This document shows, piece after piece, positions 1-7,738 of a DNA stretch of 27,289 nt. The notes beneath the pieces were generated by a model, which had not been told where the DNA came from, searched no databases, and saw only the letters and a list, made by a program, of their open reading frames with translations. How positions within the stretch are numbered: the stretch's first letter is position 1; each line of letters opens with the position of its first letter. A program made the translations under genes and the position numbers. This DNA is from Priapulus caudatus (taxonomy: Eukaryota; Priapulida; Priapulimorpha; Priapulimorphida; Priapulidae): positions 9,188-36,476 of the forward strand of contig NW_014579320.1 of NCBI RefSeq assembly GCF_000485595.1, written 5' to 3'.

Positions 1-149
1 TGGCGGTTATACACGTCTTTCCAAATAGTCTGGACATTTTTCTGAAAAAATACGGGCAATTACGCGAGGCGTGCTCTGCGAACGAAGTAGTTTGTAGGTA
101 GTATAAGGCCAGAATTTCAGGGAGTCATCACTGACTCCTTCAATATGTC
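1..149. repeat. Left arm of an outer inverted repeat (partner 18628-18757)
   Basis: The reverse complement of this arm matches 18628-18757 almost base for base with a few single-base indels. Shared landmarks are ACGTCTTTCCAAATAGTCTG near the outer side and GGGAGTCATCACTGACTCC near the inner side, the latter being a small palindrome in its own right. The match runs to the window edge, so the arm may extend further left. The partner is about 18.5 kb away. I cannot tell whether the pair marks the ends of one large element or is two independent copies of a short dispersed repeat. The DNA just inside the two arms is not homologous, which favours independent copies. Confidence 0.85.
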
Positions 150-392
150 AAATCAGGGCAGTCGCTACAGAAAATCAGGCGAGTACTTGATTTGCTGCTT
201 CTTTACAAGGAACGCTGCGCAGAGGACGTGGCGTGTCCGGGCCAGGACATAAGAACGTCTTCGACCAACGCCCGGTCACTCGAGCTCTCCTGTATTGCCC
301 AAACACCACAATAGATTCCTTTCCCAGAGACGTAAAGTCAGTGCACTGACCGTTAGGCATTGACTGCGATCGATAAACGCTGGGACTTTGTT
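150..392. other. Short low-copy stretch
   Basis: I see no coding frame with splice or codon support, no repeat unit and no recognisable RNA here. It separates the outer inverted-repeat arm from the second inverted-repeat arm. Confidence 0.4.
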
Positions 393-627
393 GGATAGGT
401 TGCTATCTTCCTCCTGTTCGGTTGAACTTCCAATTTCTTGGCGTCTATGCTCGCAGCCTGAGTGTCTGGGAAGGCAAGAACAGAGAGGTTTAGAAATCGC
501 GTAGAGAAGGCAAAATTGAAAAGCAGCATTCTCCTCGCCCTACAAAAACCATTTAAAAATATATTTGTAATTAATCTCGCCACCGTGAAACGTGCATTAC
601 ACGCCTGGAATTTATGCTTCTGTCAGA
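393..627. repeat. Left arm of a 6.9 kb inverted pair (partner 7084-7309)
   Basis: The reverse complement matches 7084-7309 throughout. Landmarks are GGATAGGTTGCT at the outer edge, GTTGAACTTCCAAT, the AGTGTCTGGGA segment, TGTAGGGCGAGG in inverse, and GCGTGTAA/TTTATGCTTCTGTCAG at the inner edge. Most differences are single-base indels and a few substitutions. The two arms enclose the GATGCCATCGG foldback DNA, the 5.3 kb foldback element and a further small inverted repeat. They are plausibly the ends of an older element invaded by the others. No duplicated target site is obvious outside them. Confidence 0.85.
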
Positions 628-662
628 TTAAACAGAAAAGTTCCACGAGGCGAGCGTTAAGC

Positions 663-1063
663 GCCGGACACCACAGCCGATGTTCATCGCCGATGGCATC
701 GGTCGTGAAAATCCGCCTGGCTGCTGTCCACTCAATCGCCGCCAATTTCATCGCCCGATGCCATCGGCGATGCATCGCACAGATCAAAACGTTTCTTGAT
801 ATTATCGCCGATGCCATCGGCCGATGCCATCGGCCGATTGCCAGTCGCCCGCATAGCCATCGCACTGGTGTGTCACGAGCTGCCCGATGCCATCGCGGCG
901 AATTGTTACAATTTCATCAGCCAATCAGAGTTCATCAGCAAGCGGCACTGCCGGCGCAAGAATCGTGCGATCCATCGCCGATGGCATCGCCTCGGTGTGT
1001 CCACGATCTGCGCGATGCCATCGGGCGATGCATCGCCGAATGCAATCGCCTGGTGTGTCCGGC
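663..1063. mobile_element. About 400 bp foldback or MITE-like element rich in GATGCCATCGG palindromes
   Basis: The edges carry an inverted pair, GCCGGACAC at the left and GTGTGTCCGGC at the right. Between them the motif CGATGCCATCGG, or its complement CGATGGCATCG, recurs in both orientations at least eight times, often fused with GCGATGCATCGC. CTGGTGTGTC recurs internally near 866 and 1050, with a variant near 993. The interior is therefore highly self-complementary and could fold into alternative hairpins. ORFs of up to 202 codons cross it in several frames and on both strands, but they are translations of the palindromes. No target-site duplication was clear. Confidence 0.65.
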
Positions 1064-1210
1064 CCTTTAGGGCCGAAAAGGGCCTGAAAGTTGGAGGCCG
1101 AAGGTTAGGGCCTCGAAGGAGGCCTCGGAGGTTAAGGAGGCCTCTAAGGAGGCCTAAGGAGGCCTCGGAGGTTAGGGCCTCGAAGGAGGCCGAGTGTTAG
1201 GGCCGAAAAG
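1064..1210 (+). repeat. Purine-rich AAGGAGGCCTCGGAGG minisatellite
   Basis: Short degenerate units built on AAGGAGGCC, GGTTAGGGCCT and GGCCGAAAAG repeat in tandem directly after the palindromic element. The plus strand is strongly purine-biased. The array ends with a second GTTAGGGCCGAAAAG close to 1200. Confidence 0.7.
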
Positions 1211-1410
1211 ATGGATGAGGAAGTTGCCGACTTGAGGTCAAAAGTTATCAGCCCTCTGGCCCTCAGACCGGCACGAAGGAAGGGAAGGAAGGAAGGAAAG
1301 AAGGAAGGACGCGCCTGAAGGAAGGCTGCGTCATAATAGCCTCACTGTTCCATCTATCCGAGGTGATATCACAACTCGGCAAGGGAGCAGAGTACGTACT
1401 ACTACATTAC

Positions 1411-1540
1411 TTGTGCATAGACTCGGCTCTCTTATATATACAAGAACCCCAAATACGTCTATGGTGTGGTGGCGATTTTACGCATTAATTAGTGTACGGT
1501 AAAAAAAACGCCCCCCGGACCCCCCTAGTTTCCCCTCCCT
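1411..1540 (-). repeat. Module M copy 1 (outer end of left arm)
   Basis: One of six copies of a roughly 130 bp sequence. Read on the minus strand it contains a C/G-run (GGGGGTCCGGGG), TACCACTAATTAATGCGTAAA, ATCGCCACCACACCATAG, TATTTGGGGTTCTTG, then TATATATAAGA and the segment around GAGTCTATG. Here it lies between the (GGAA)n end and the minisatellite of the left arm. Confidence 0.85.
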
Positions 1541-1624
1541 TAATTAATCTATGGTGTATAACCTTTTGCTTTCAATATTTTGCATCTGAACTGACAGATC
1601 AATCGCCAACCAACCATGATTTTT

Positions 1625-1975
1625 TTATTGTGTGGCGTGAGCGCGTAGCGCGACGTGGGTGCGTGATCACGTGGTGTTGACGTGGTTGCGTGAGCGCGTG
1701 TGTGCGACGTGGTTGCGTGAGCGCGTGTGTGCGGCCGTGTGTGCGTGAGCGCTGTGTGCCGACGTGTGCGTGAGCGCGTGTGTGTGACGTGGGTGCGTGA
1801 GCTCCTGTGTGTGACGTGTGTGCGTGAGCGGTGTTGCGCGTGTCGTGGCACCGTGGGTGCGTGAGCGCGTGTGTGTGACGTGTGTCTGTGAGCGGCGTAT
1901 GTCCGGCGTGTGTGCATGAACCGTGTGTGCGGCGGTGGGCGCTGAGCGCGTGTTGCGGCGTGAGCGTCAATCACG
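1625..1975 (-). repeat. CGCTCACGCACCCACGTCGCACACA minisatellite, left arm
   Basis: On the plus strand this reads as variants of GCGTGAGCGCGTGTGTGCGACGTGG, about 25-30 bp per unit with irregular length. The same array occurs inverted at 5905-6255 and 17940-18225. Open frames across it (for example 1549-1974 minus) are threonine/histidine/arginine-rich translations of the repeat and are not genes. Confidence 0.85.
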
Positions 1976-2170
1976 CGAAGCGCGCAGCGAAAACTTAAAA
2001 TGGATGTATAAATTTGTTTTTAACGTTAGAATTAACAAGTCTTAGCTCATACATTTTATTTTTTTATTCCACTCTTCTTGGGGGGCTTTTTGGTTTTTGC
2101 CCCCCCCACTTTTTGAATTAAAGAGGGCGGTTACCCGTCTGCCCACGCCCTCACTTGCCGGCCGCCGCTG

Positions 2171-2330
2171 TTCTCACTTCACCATACACACACACACACA
2201 CACACACAACACACACAACACGCATACTACACACAAAATCATGACCGCACTGTGATCGCAAAATCGTGGAGGGGACATTTGAAATGTGCCCCCCTCTAAA
2301 AATTCGTGGAGGATTTGCGCCCCTGAGTGA
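2171..2330 (+). repeat. Dispersed G/C-run repeat with internal (CA)n, copy in left arm
   Basis: It starts TTCTCACTTCAC, runs through (CA)n at about 2186-2220, then CAAAATCATG, AAAATCGTGGAGGGGACAT and AAATTCGTGGAGGATTTGCGC. The same order occurs inverted at 5428-5712 and in the same orientation at 20386-20612, so this is a family in its own right and not only part of the foldback arms. Confidence 0.75.
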
Positions 2331-2410
2331 GCATAGCTCACCTAAACTTCGTCGATCTGGCCGGCTCTGAGCGTGAAACACGAAACACGTCCCGAACCCA
2401 ACACTAACTG

Positions 2411-2537
2411 TACACAGACTCGGCTATCTTATATATACAGAACCCCCAAATACCGTCTATGGTGTGTGGCGATTTTACGCATTAATTAGTGGTACGGTAA
2501 AAAACGCCCCCGGACCCCCTAGTTTTCTCCTCCCTTT
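2411..2537 (-). repeat. Module M copy 2 (inner end of left arm)
   Basis: Same sequence and orientation as copy 1, about 1 kb further in, so each foldback arm is flanked by two direct copies of M. It ends in a polypyrimidine tract at about 2520-2575, the complement of the polypurine tract at 10355-10450. Confidence 0.85.
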
Positions 2538-2559
2538 CCCCTCCCCTTCCCTCCCCTCC

Positions 2560-2725
2560 CCCTCTCCCCCCTGGTTTTCAATTTCATCCTGGGAGAAAGC
2601 CTGGCATGGAATTACATGTTCGTGTTTTTATGTATCATTATATATTGTTTAACATGAATACAAATTAGTTTTTGAAGCAAAGTATTATTTAACAGAAGAT
2701 AATATTTTTATGTGTAGTATATTAT
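2560..2725. repeat. AT-rich tail adjoining module M, shared with 10205-10350
   Basis: The reverse complement of this stretch matches 10205-10350. Shared landmarks include TTTCATCCTGGG, GGAATTACAT, GTATCATTATATATTGTTT, GAATACAAATTAGT and AAAGTATTATTTAACAGA. With module M it defines a longer repeat unit present at 2340-2725 and, inverted, at 10205-10740. Confidence 0.75.
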
Positions 2726-2914
2726 ATGAGTATACAATTCGGCATGCAATTATTGCCTTTTAAATTTAAGGAAATTTTTATTAGCTATAGATCAGTCGCT
2801 GAATCAATAGGACATTCTATAAATTGTAAATTTACCATAATTATATTGTATAGCTATTTCATCTGTTATGTGTGATACGGCGTACACATTTTGGGGGGAA
2901 ATATATCCCTAGCA
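2726..2914. other. AT-rich stretch, nothing recognised
   Basis: Low-complexity AT-rich DNA inside the foldback loop. No coding potential, repeat period or hairpin stands out. Confidence 0.4.
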
Positions 2915-3083
2915 GCAGGTCCTATAGCATCCTATAATATTGTCCTATAGAATCCTATACGCTATTCCGTATTTAAAATCTACGCAGGGGTTCTCTATAG
3001 GATCCTATATGGAGCCTTAAAAGTATTCTATAAAATCCTATAGACATCTCTACAAAGGATTCCTATAGAGAATTGGAACATTA
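2915..3083. repeat. CTATAGGATCCTATAG palindrome cluster, left side of loop
   Basis: Variants of the 16-bp perfect palindrome CTATAGGATCCTATAG recur every 15-40 bp, for example near 2995-3010. The segments AGACATCTCTACAAAGGAT and GAGAATTGGAACA also recur, inverted or direct, in the 4910-5208 cluster, so the two clusters are related. Confidence 0.75.
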
Positions 3084-3440
3084 ATATAGAACACGATGGG
3101 TCTGTAACCATCGACGACGAGTTAATAATAGAACACGAGGGTCCTGTAAACCATGACGACGAGTTAAATAGACACGATGGGTCTGTAACCATGACGGACG
3201 AAGCTTAATTATAGAACACGATGGGTCTGTAACCATGACGACGGTTAATATAGAACACGAATGGGGTCTGTAACCATGACGACGAGGTTAATATAGAACA
3301 CGCATGGGTCGTCGGAACCATGACGACGAGGTAATATAGTAACACGATGGTCTTAACCATTGACGACAAGTTAATATAAACACGGATGTCTGTAAAGCCA
3401 TCGACGGACAAGTTAATATAGAACACGTGCGGTCTGTTAA
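3084..3440 (+). repeat. Tandem array of a roughly 40-bp unit, about 8.5 copies
   Basis: Each unit reads approximately GAACACGATGGGTCTGTAAC then CATGACGACGAGTTAATATA. Unit starts fall near 3087, 3130, 3170, 3213, 3252, 3296, 3341, 3379 and 3421. Units differ from each other mostly by single-base insertions or deletions, which could be true divergence or uncorrected long-read error. Confidence 0.85.
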
Positions 3441-4036
3441 CTTATCAAGGAGAGATCGATATTCTGACGGAGACGGCTCGAAAGCTGTCATGTGGGTATT
3501 AATTTATCAAGCATTCTAACGAGCGCCCTTGCCTCTTAAATGACTGTGGTCATCGTTGGCCTCGATTCACATGTTTACAAACAACACATACTTTTTCTAC
3601 TCGTCTACGTTACGCTATGTCGGCGTGCTAGTCGGACAACTAGTTGTGTTCTAGATTTCAGTTTATGTCGTTGGCTCGCAGAAGGCGAAAAATATTTCTG
3701 AGATGTGCTGCATTGTTACAGTCAAACTGTATGTGAAAGGATTCCCTGAAAGGAAAATGTGACAATGGTGCTCCTTCTAGACAGCGTGTCGTATAAGTTG
3801 ATATCAGAAATGCTCAGCTGGTGTTATTTAGGTCGTAGAAAAGGGGGTATAAAATGGCGAGGCGACCGCGCTTTAGGAAAGTAACTATGATTAATGTAAA
3901 CACTTGTTGCGTTTTTTAGTTTTGTTACACATACATTGCAAAAATATCGCTAAATGACCACAATAATATTTAATGTTCTGTAAACAGACTAACGCCACAT
4001 CGTAATGAAGTATTGATGTTAGTGAAGAGAATTATA
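3441..4036. other. Low-copy DNA in the foldback loop
   Basis: No open frame with coding character. A TATAAAA preceded by a G-run sits at 3848-3854, but nothing downstream resembles a first exon that I could support. Otherwise I see nothing here. Confidence 0.4.
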
Positions 4037-4318
4037 GATCAAAACCTCAGACTACTACCTCCTAACTATGTTATATAAAGGCAACTTATCACCCCTCTTA
4101 TCTGATCTCAATATGGTGGCGGGACTTTCCGATATGGCTTTATTTTATGGAGGTGGTTTGACTGTGTATAAAAAGCCATTCAAGTAAAATGCAAAAAGAG
4201 CCCTTTTAGAGCAAGTGTCTGTTCAATACAGGGTGTCTACTACGTACCACAGGTTTCACTGCATTGCATGAGCGAAGGGTTAAAATAATCTTGGCCACTC
4301 GTACGAATTTTCCTAGTT
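4037..4318 (+). repeat. About 280 bp dispersed repeat, inverted copy at 17433-17730
   Basis: The reverse complement of 17433-17730 aligns along the full length. Landmarks in order are GATCAAAACC, AACTTATCACCCCTCTTATC, GATATGGCTTTA, GGAGGTGGTT, TATAAAAAGCCATTCAAGTA, AGAGCCCTTTTAGAGCA, CAGGGTGTCTACTACGTA and CTTGGCCACTCGTACGAA. It carries no coding frame. It is a non-coding dispersed element of unknown class. Confidence 0.8.
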
Positions 4319-4439
4319 CAAAAGTCAAGGCAACTTGGCTAGTGACTTTGGAATATCTATAGGAACTGTAAACAAAATACTGAAAAGAAAGCAAGAATAT
4401 GAGAATATGAAATTCTAGGAGAAGAAAACTGTAATCCAA

Positions 4440-4909
4440 ATGTAAAGACAGTGAACCAGTCGGCTTATCAAGATGATCTGACTGTGTTCGTATGGTTCAG
4501 TGGTTTGACACAGCCAGATTATTGTGACCGGTCCAATTATCCAAGCAATAGCCCAGCGGCTAGCCGACAGTCTAAATGTAACATACACCGACCCCACCCC
4601 ACCCAACCATTTATGTGAACACCCCGGTTATATGAACATTTTATCAGGAGTAGATAATAACAGATTTTGTTATTATTTACTCCTGATTTTATATGGCTCA
4701 GCCAAGTGTTCGCTGATGAGAGGTTTCACTGTGCATAGAGCTCGGTTTAACATGTATGACACAGTCGTTACGTTCCCGCCTCGCTACACTAACTACGCCC
4801 ATATGCGGAGCAGTTAGGTTAACGTATCAAGGAGTGGTAATAATCAGTTCAGCTCAGTGGTGTATGCGTGAGTCTGTGATATCCCTTTCCTCCTTATCCA
4901 CCACCCTTA
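4440..4909. other. Low-copy DNA with a strong hairpin at 4643-4687
   Basis: The arms 4643-4661 and 4669-4687 (ATCAGGAGTAGATAATAAC and GTTATTATTTACTCCTGAT) pair over 19 bp with one mismatch around a 7-base loop. Upstream, TTTATGTGAACACCCCGGTT and GGTTATATGAACAT recall ends of Tc1/pogo-type MITEs, but I cannot assign it. Open frames of 97 and 78 codons overlap here without splice or codon support. Confidence 0.45.
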
Positions 4910-5208
4910 CAAAAATAATCTATAGGTTACCTATAGGTTTACCTATAAGACGGTCTATAGGAATCTATAGGATTTTATTAGATATCCTATAGGAAATCGT
5001 ATAGGTAATCTTATAGTTTCTATAGGATCCTATAGAGAATTGGAACATCATTCCTATAGGATCCTATAGGAATTAACCTATAGGATGTTATAGGATCCTA
5101 TAGAAATTATGTTCCAATTCTCTATAGGATCCTATAAGGAAATTTATAGGATCCTATAGGATCTTTTGTAGAGATGTCTATATGATGTTATAGGATCCTA
5201 TAGGAATG
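4910..5208. repeat. CTATAGGATCCTATAG palindrome cluster, right side of loop
   Basis: Around a dozen variants of the palindrome CTATAGGATCCTATAG occur here, several perfect (for example near 5020, 5065, 5125 and 5195). GAGAATTGGAACAT appears both direct (near 5034) and inverted (near 5110), so this block contains an internal inverted repeat. It is related to the block at 2915-3083. Confidence 0.85.
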
Positions 5209-5220
5209 GGAGAAAAGTGA

Positions 5221-5345
5221 GGGGAAACTAGGGGGGTCCGGGGGCGTTTTTTTACCGTACCACTAATTAAGGCGTAAAATCGCCACCACACCATAGACGG
5301 TATTTGGGGTTCTTGTATATATAAGATAGCCGAGTCTGTGTACAG
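5221..5345 (+). repeat. Module M copy 3 (inner end of right arm)
   Basis: Inverted relative to copies 1 and 2. It includes TACCGTACCACTAATTAA, ATCGCCACCACACCATAGAC, TATTTGGGGTTCTTGTATAT and TATATAAGATAGCCGAGTCT, ending near GTGTACAG. Confidence 0.88.
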
Positions 5346-5427
5346 TTAGTGTTGGGTTCGGGACGTGTTTCGTTTTCACGCTCAGAGCCGGCCAGATCGA
5401 CGAAGTTTAGGTGAGCTATGCTCACTC

Positions 5428-5712
5428 AGGGGCGCAAATCCCTCCACGAATTTTTAGAGGGGGGACATCATTTCAAATGTCCCCTCCACGATTTTGGATC
5501 ACCATGATTTTGGTAAGTATGCGTCGGCTGGGTCGTCTTGTCGCGGCGGGCGGGCCCTGGGTGCCCAAGGCCAACCGCCGCGGTGCGGAGCAGCGGGTGC
5601 GCGGCGGTGCCGCTGCCCCCCCACCCCTGTTTTTATGTGTGATGATGTGTGCTGTGTGTGTGTGTTGTGCTGTCTGCGACGTTCGTGTGTGTATGTGTTT
5701 GTGAAGTGAGAA
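5428..5712 (-). repeat. Dispersed G/C-run repeat in right arm, carrying a GC-rich insertion
   Basis: Read on the minus strand it matches 2171-2330 and 20386-20612 (TTCTCACTTCAC, a CA/GT tract, then the CATGGTGATCCAAAATCGTG segment and the AAATTCGTGGAGG segment). Unlike those copies it is interrupted at about 5513-5640 by extra sequence, the core of which is the GC-rich block described separately. Confidence 0.75.
5521..5625. other. Anomalous GC-rich insertion (about 81% GC)
   Basis: Hand counting gives 81 G or C in the first 100 bases, far above the surrounding DNA. The block is absent at the equivalent point of the left arm and of the copy at 20386-20612, so it was inserted into this arm alone. 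It is open in several frames, and the plus-strand frame from 5411 reads an Arg/Ala/Gly-rich peptide. That is expected of GC-rich DNA and does not show coding. The origin is unknown. Confidence 0.6.
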
Positions 5713-5904
5713 CCAGCGGCGCCGGAAGTGAGGGGGGGGGCAGTCGGGTAACCGCCCTTTTAATTCAAAAAGCTGGGGGGGGGGCAAAACAAAGCCCCAA
5801 GAAAGATGGAAATAGAAAAAATAAAATCTATGAGCTACGATCTTGTTAATATCTAACGTTAAAAACAAATTATACTAATCCATTAATTTTCGCTGCGCGC
5901 TTTC

Positions 5905-6255
5905 GCGTGATGACGCTCACGCCGCACACACGCGCTCACGCGCCCACGCCGCATACACGCGTTCATGCACACACGCCGGACATACGCGCTCACGCACACA
6001 CGTCACACACACGCGCTCACGCACCCACGTCGCACACACGCGCACACGCGCTCACGCACACACGTCCACACACAGGAGCTCACCGCACCCACGTCACACA
6101 CACGCGCTCACGCACACGTCGCACACACGCGCTCACGCACACACGCCGCACACACGCGCTCACGCAACCACGTCGCACACACGCGCTCACGCAACCACGT
6201 CACACACACGTGCTCACGCACCCACGTCGCGCTTACGCGCTCACGCACACACAAT
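5905..6255 (+). repeat. CGCTCACGCACCCACGTCGCACACA minisatellite, right arm
   Basis: Irregular 25-30 bp units of CACACACGCGCTCACGCACC with ACGTCGCA interspersed, inverted relative to 1625-1975. It is followed directly by ACACAATAAAAAAATCCATG and GGTTGGTTGCGATTGATTG, the same junction as at 18222. Overlapping Thr/His/Arg-rich ORFs are repeat translations. Confidence 0.88.
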
Positions 6256-6340
6256 AAAAAAATCCATGGTTGGTTGCGATTGATTGTCAGTTCAGATGCA
6301 AAATATTGAAAGCAAAAGGTTATACACCATAGATTAATTA

Positions 6341-6470
6341 AGGGAGGGGAAACTAGGGGGTCCGGGGGGCGTTTTTTTACCGTACCACTAATTAATGCGT
6401 AAAATCGCCACCACACCATAGACGGTATTTGGGGTTCTTGCATATATAAGATAGCCGAGTCTGTGTACGA
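6341..6470 (+). repeat. Module M copy 4 (outer end of right arm)
   Basis: Same orientation as copies 3, 5 and 6. It is followed by AATGTAGTACGTACTCTGCT, GAGTTGTGAGACGTTG and the (TTCC)n end at 6531-6549, exactly as in the copy at 18336-18560. Confidence 0.88.
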
Positions 6471-6596
6471 GTAATGTAGTACGTACTCTGCTCCCTTGCT
6501 GAGTTGTGAGACGTTGTTGATGCGTCCTGCCTTCCTTCCTTCCTTCGTGTATGGTTGGCCACGGTGACAAAAATCAAGAATGCATGACTACATATT

Positions 6597-7077
6597 TATG
6601 TCACCATAAATCGACCAATTGGAAAGCGAGGATTTATGCCCGCATATAATCGGAGCCAATCAAATCAAAGGAATTATGTCCACCATAAATAACTTCCGTC
6701 CCCGTTTTGACCACTTCGCGTCCAAAACTCAAAGGAATTATGTCCACCATAAATAACTTCCGTCCCGCGTTTTGACGCGTCTAGACGCATTGTCTGGTTC
6801 GCTTTGATACAATATGTAATGGCATGTATTGCTAGCGCTTGCAAAATTATGCTATGGCCTGCGCCCGCTGAGATTTTCACGTCTGGCCTAGATGGTCGCC
6901 GCCGAACTGTCGTCGCAGAGCGTGTACATTGTGTAGCAGAGGTTGAGCCGGATACCAGTCCAATACATTATGCAATTGTAAAACGGGGACGGAAGTTATT
7001 TATGGTGGACATAATTCCTTTGATTTTTTGGACGGAAGTGGTCAAAACGGGGACGGAAGTTATTTATGGTGGCGGGC
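6597..7077. mobile_element. Small inverted-repeat element with doubled arms
   Basis: The segment AATTATGTCCACCATAAATA followed by ACTTCCGTCCCCGTTTTGAC occurs twice in the left arm (from about 6671 and 6731) and twice inverted in the right arm (about 6981-7015 and 7042-7072). An additional ACCATAAATCG lies at about 6603. The roughly 200 bp centre contains the palindrome GCGTCTAGACGC (near 6776) and no convincing gene. A 94-codon plus ORF (6804-7088) runs from the centre into the right arm and its end is pure repeat. It fills the gap between the 5.3 kb foldback element and the arm at 7084. Confidence 0.65.
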
Positions 7078-7083
7078 CTTCAG

Positions 7084-7309
7084 TCTGACAGAGCATAAAT
7101 TCCAGGCGTGAGCTGACGTTTCACGGTGCGAGATTAAACTAAAATATATTTTTAATGGTTTTGTAGGGCGAGGCAAGTGCTGCTCTCAATTTAGCCTTCT
7201 CTACCGATTTTAAACCTCTCTGTTCTTGCCTCCCAGACACTCAGGCTCTACGAGCATAGACCCAAGATATTGGAAGTTCAACCGACAGGAGAAAGAGAGC
7301 AACCTACCC
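7084..7309. repeat. Right arm of the inverted pair with 393-627
   Basis: Reverse complement of 393-627. The inner edge CTGACAGAGCATAAATTCCA and the outer edge AGCAACCTACCCAGA match the partner closely. The tandem palindrome array begins within a few bases of the outer edge. Confidence 0.85.
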
Positions 7310-7590
7310 AGATAACATGCTGACGTTGGGCCAACGTTGGCCCAACGGCTGTCTTCAGCCCATGCCAAGTGGCCCAACGGCATCTTTTGCTGCGTTGGGG
7401 CAACGTTGCCGCACGCATATTGCCAGCGTTGCCCCAACGTCATTGCCAACGTTGCCCAACGTCATATGCAACGTTGGTCCAACGTACATACTGCCAACGT
7501 TGGCCGCACGCATACTGCCAACGTTGCCCAACTCATATTTGCAACGTTGGCACAACGCGCTTTTTGCTCAGCGTGTCAACGTTAGTTTTC
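7310..7590. repeat. GTTGGCCCAACG palindromic tandem array
   Basis: Units such as TGCCAACGTTGGCCCAACG and GCAACGTTGGTCCAACG repeat about every 17-35 bp. Each contains the self-complementary core AACGTTGG. Sequences of this type are, from general knowledge, scattered through many invertebrate genomes. ORFs in this block have a regular Asn/Val/Gly/Pro pattern produced by the repeat. Confidence 0.85.
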
Positions 7591-7599
7591 CTTCAAACA

Positions 7600-7612
7600 A
7601 CTCCCTCTTTGT

Positions 7613-7659
<47 letters not shown>

Positions 7660-7685
7660 CCACACACACACGCGCGCACACCTTT

Positions 7686-7738
<53 letters not shown>

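Larger units (their letters stand above)
1272..6549. mobile_element. 5.3 kb foldback-like element with roughly 1.3 kb inverted arms
   Basis: The left arm (1272-2540) is the reverse complement of the right arm (5209-6549) over essentially its whole length. The outer ends are CACGAAGGAAGG and its inverse CCTTCCTTCGTG. The arms are colinear: (TTCC)n, module M, a short unique segment, a CGCTCACGC minisatellite, an AT-rich segment, a segment with G/C runs, (CA)n, a short AAATCGTGGAGGGGACA segment, a CAGATCGACGAAG segment, then module M again. The loop (2541-5208) holds AT-rich DNA and two tandem-repeat families. No transposase frame was found. Long inverted arms made of repeats resemble foldback-type elements. 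Alternatives are two independent insertions of one composite repeat in opposite orientation, or an inverted duplication made during repair. Confidence 0.7.

Noticed and set aside
462-1070. 202-codon plus-strand ORF with parallel ORFs on both strands
   Set aside because: It spans an inverted-repeat arm and the GATGCCATCGG palindrome field. The palindromes avoid stop codons in several frames at once, which explains its length.
1549-1974. Histidine/threonine/arginine-rich ORFs here and at 5907-6309 and 17764-18279
   Set aside because: Products of the CGCTCACGC minisatellite. They appear wherever the repeat occurs and in more than one frame.
3848-3854. TATAAAA as a gene promoter
   Set aside because: An isolated TATA-like string in AT-leaning DNA with no exon or initiator downstream. 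Not enough to call a promoter.
4524-4992. Overlapping ORFs of 97 and 78 codons
   Set aside because: They run through a hairpin and the CTATAGG palindromes, with no domain or coding bias.
6804-7088. ORF with GLDGRRRTVVA and GRKLFMVD, faintly like a YWTD beta-propeller repeat
   Set aside because: The KLFMVD part is encoded by the dispersed inverted-repeat unit, and the likeness is too weak and too short to support an LDL-receptor-type domain.
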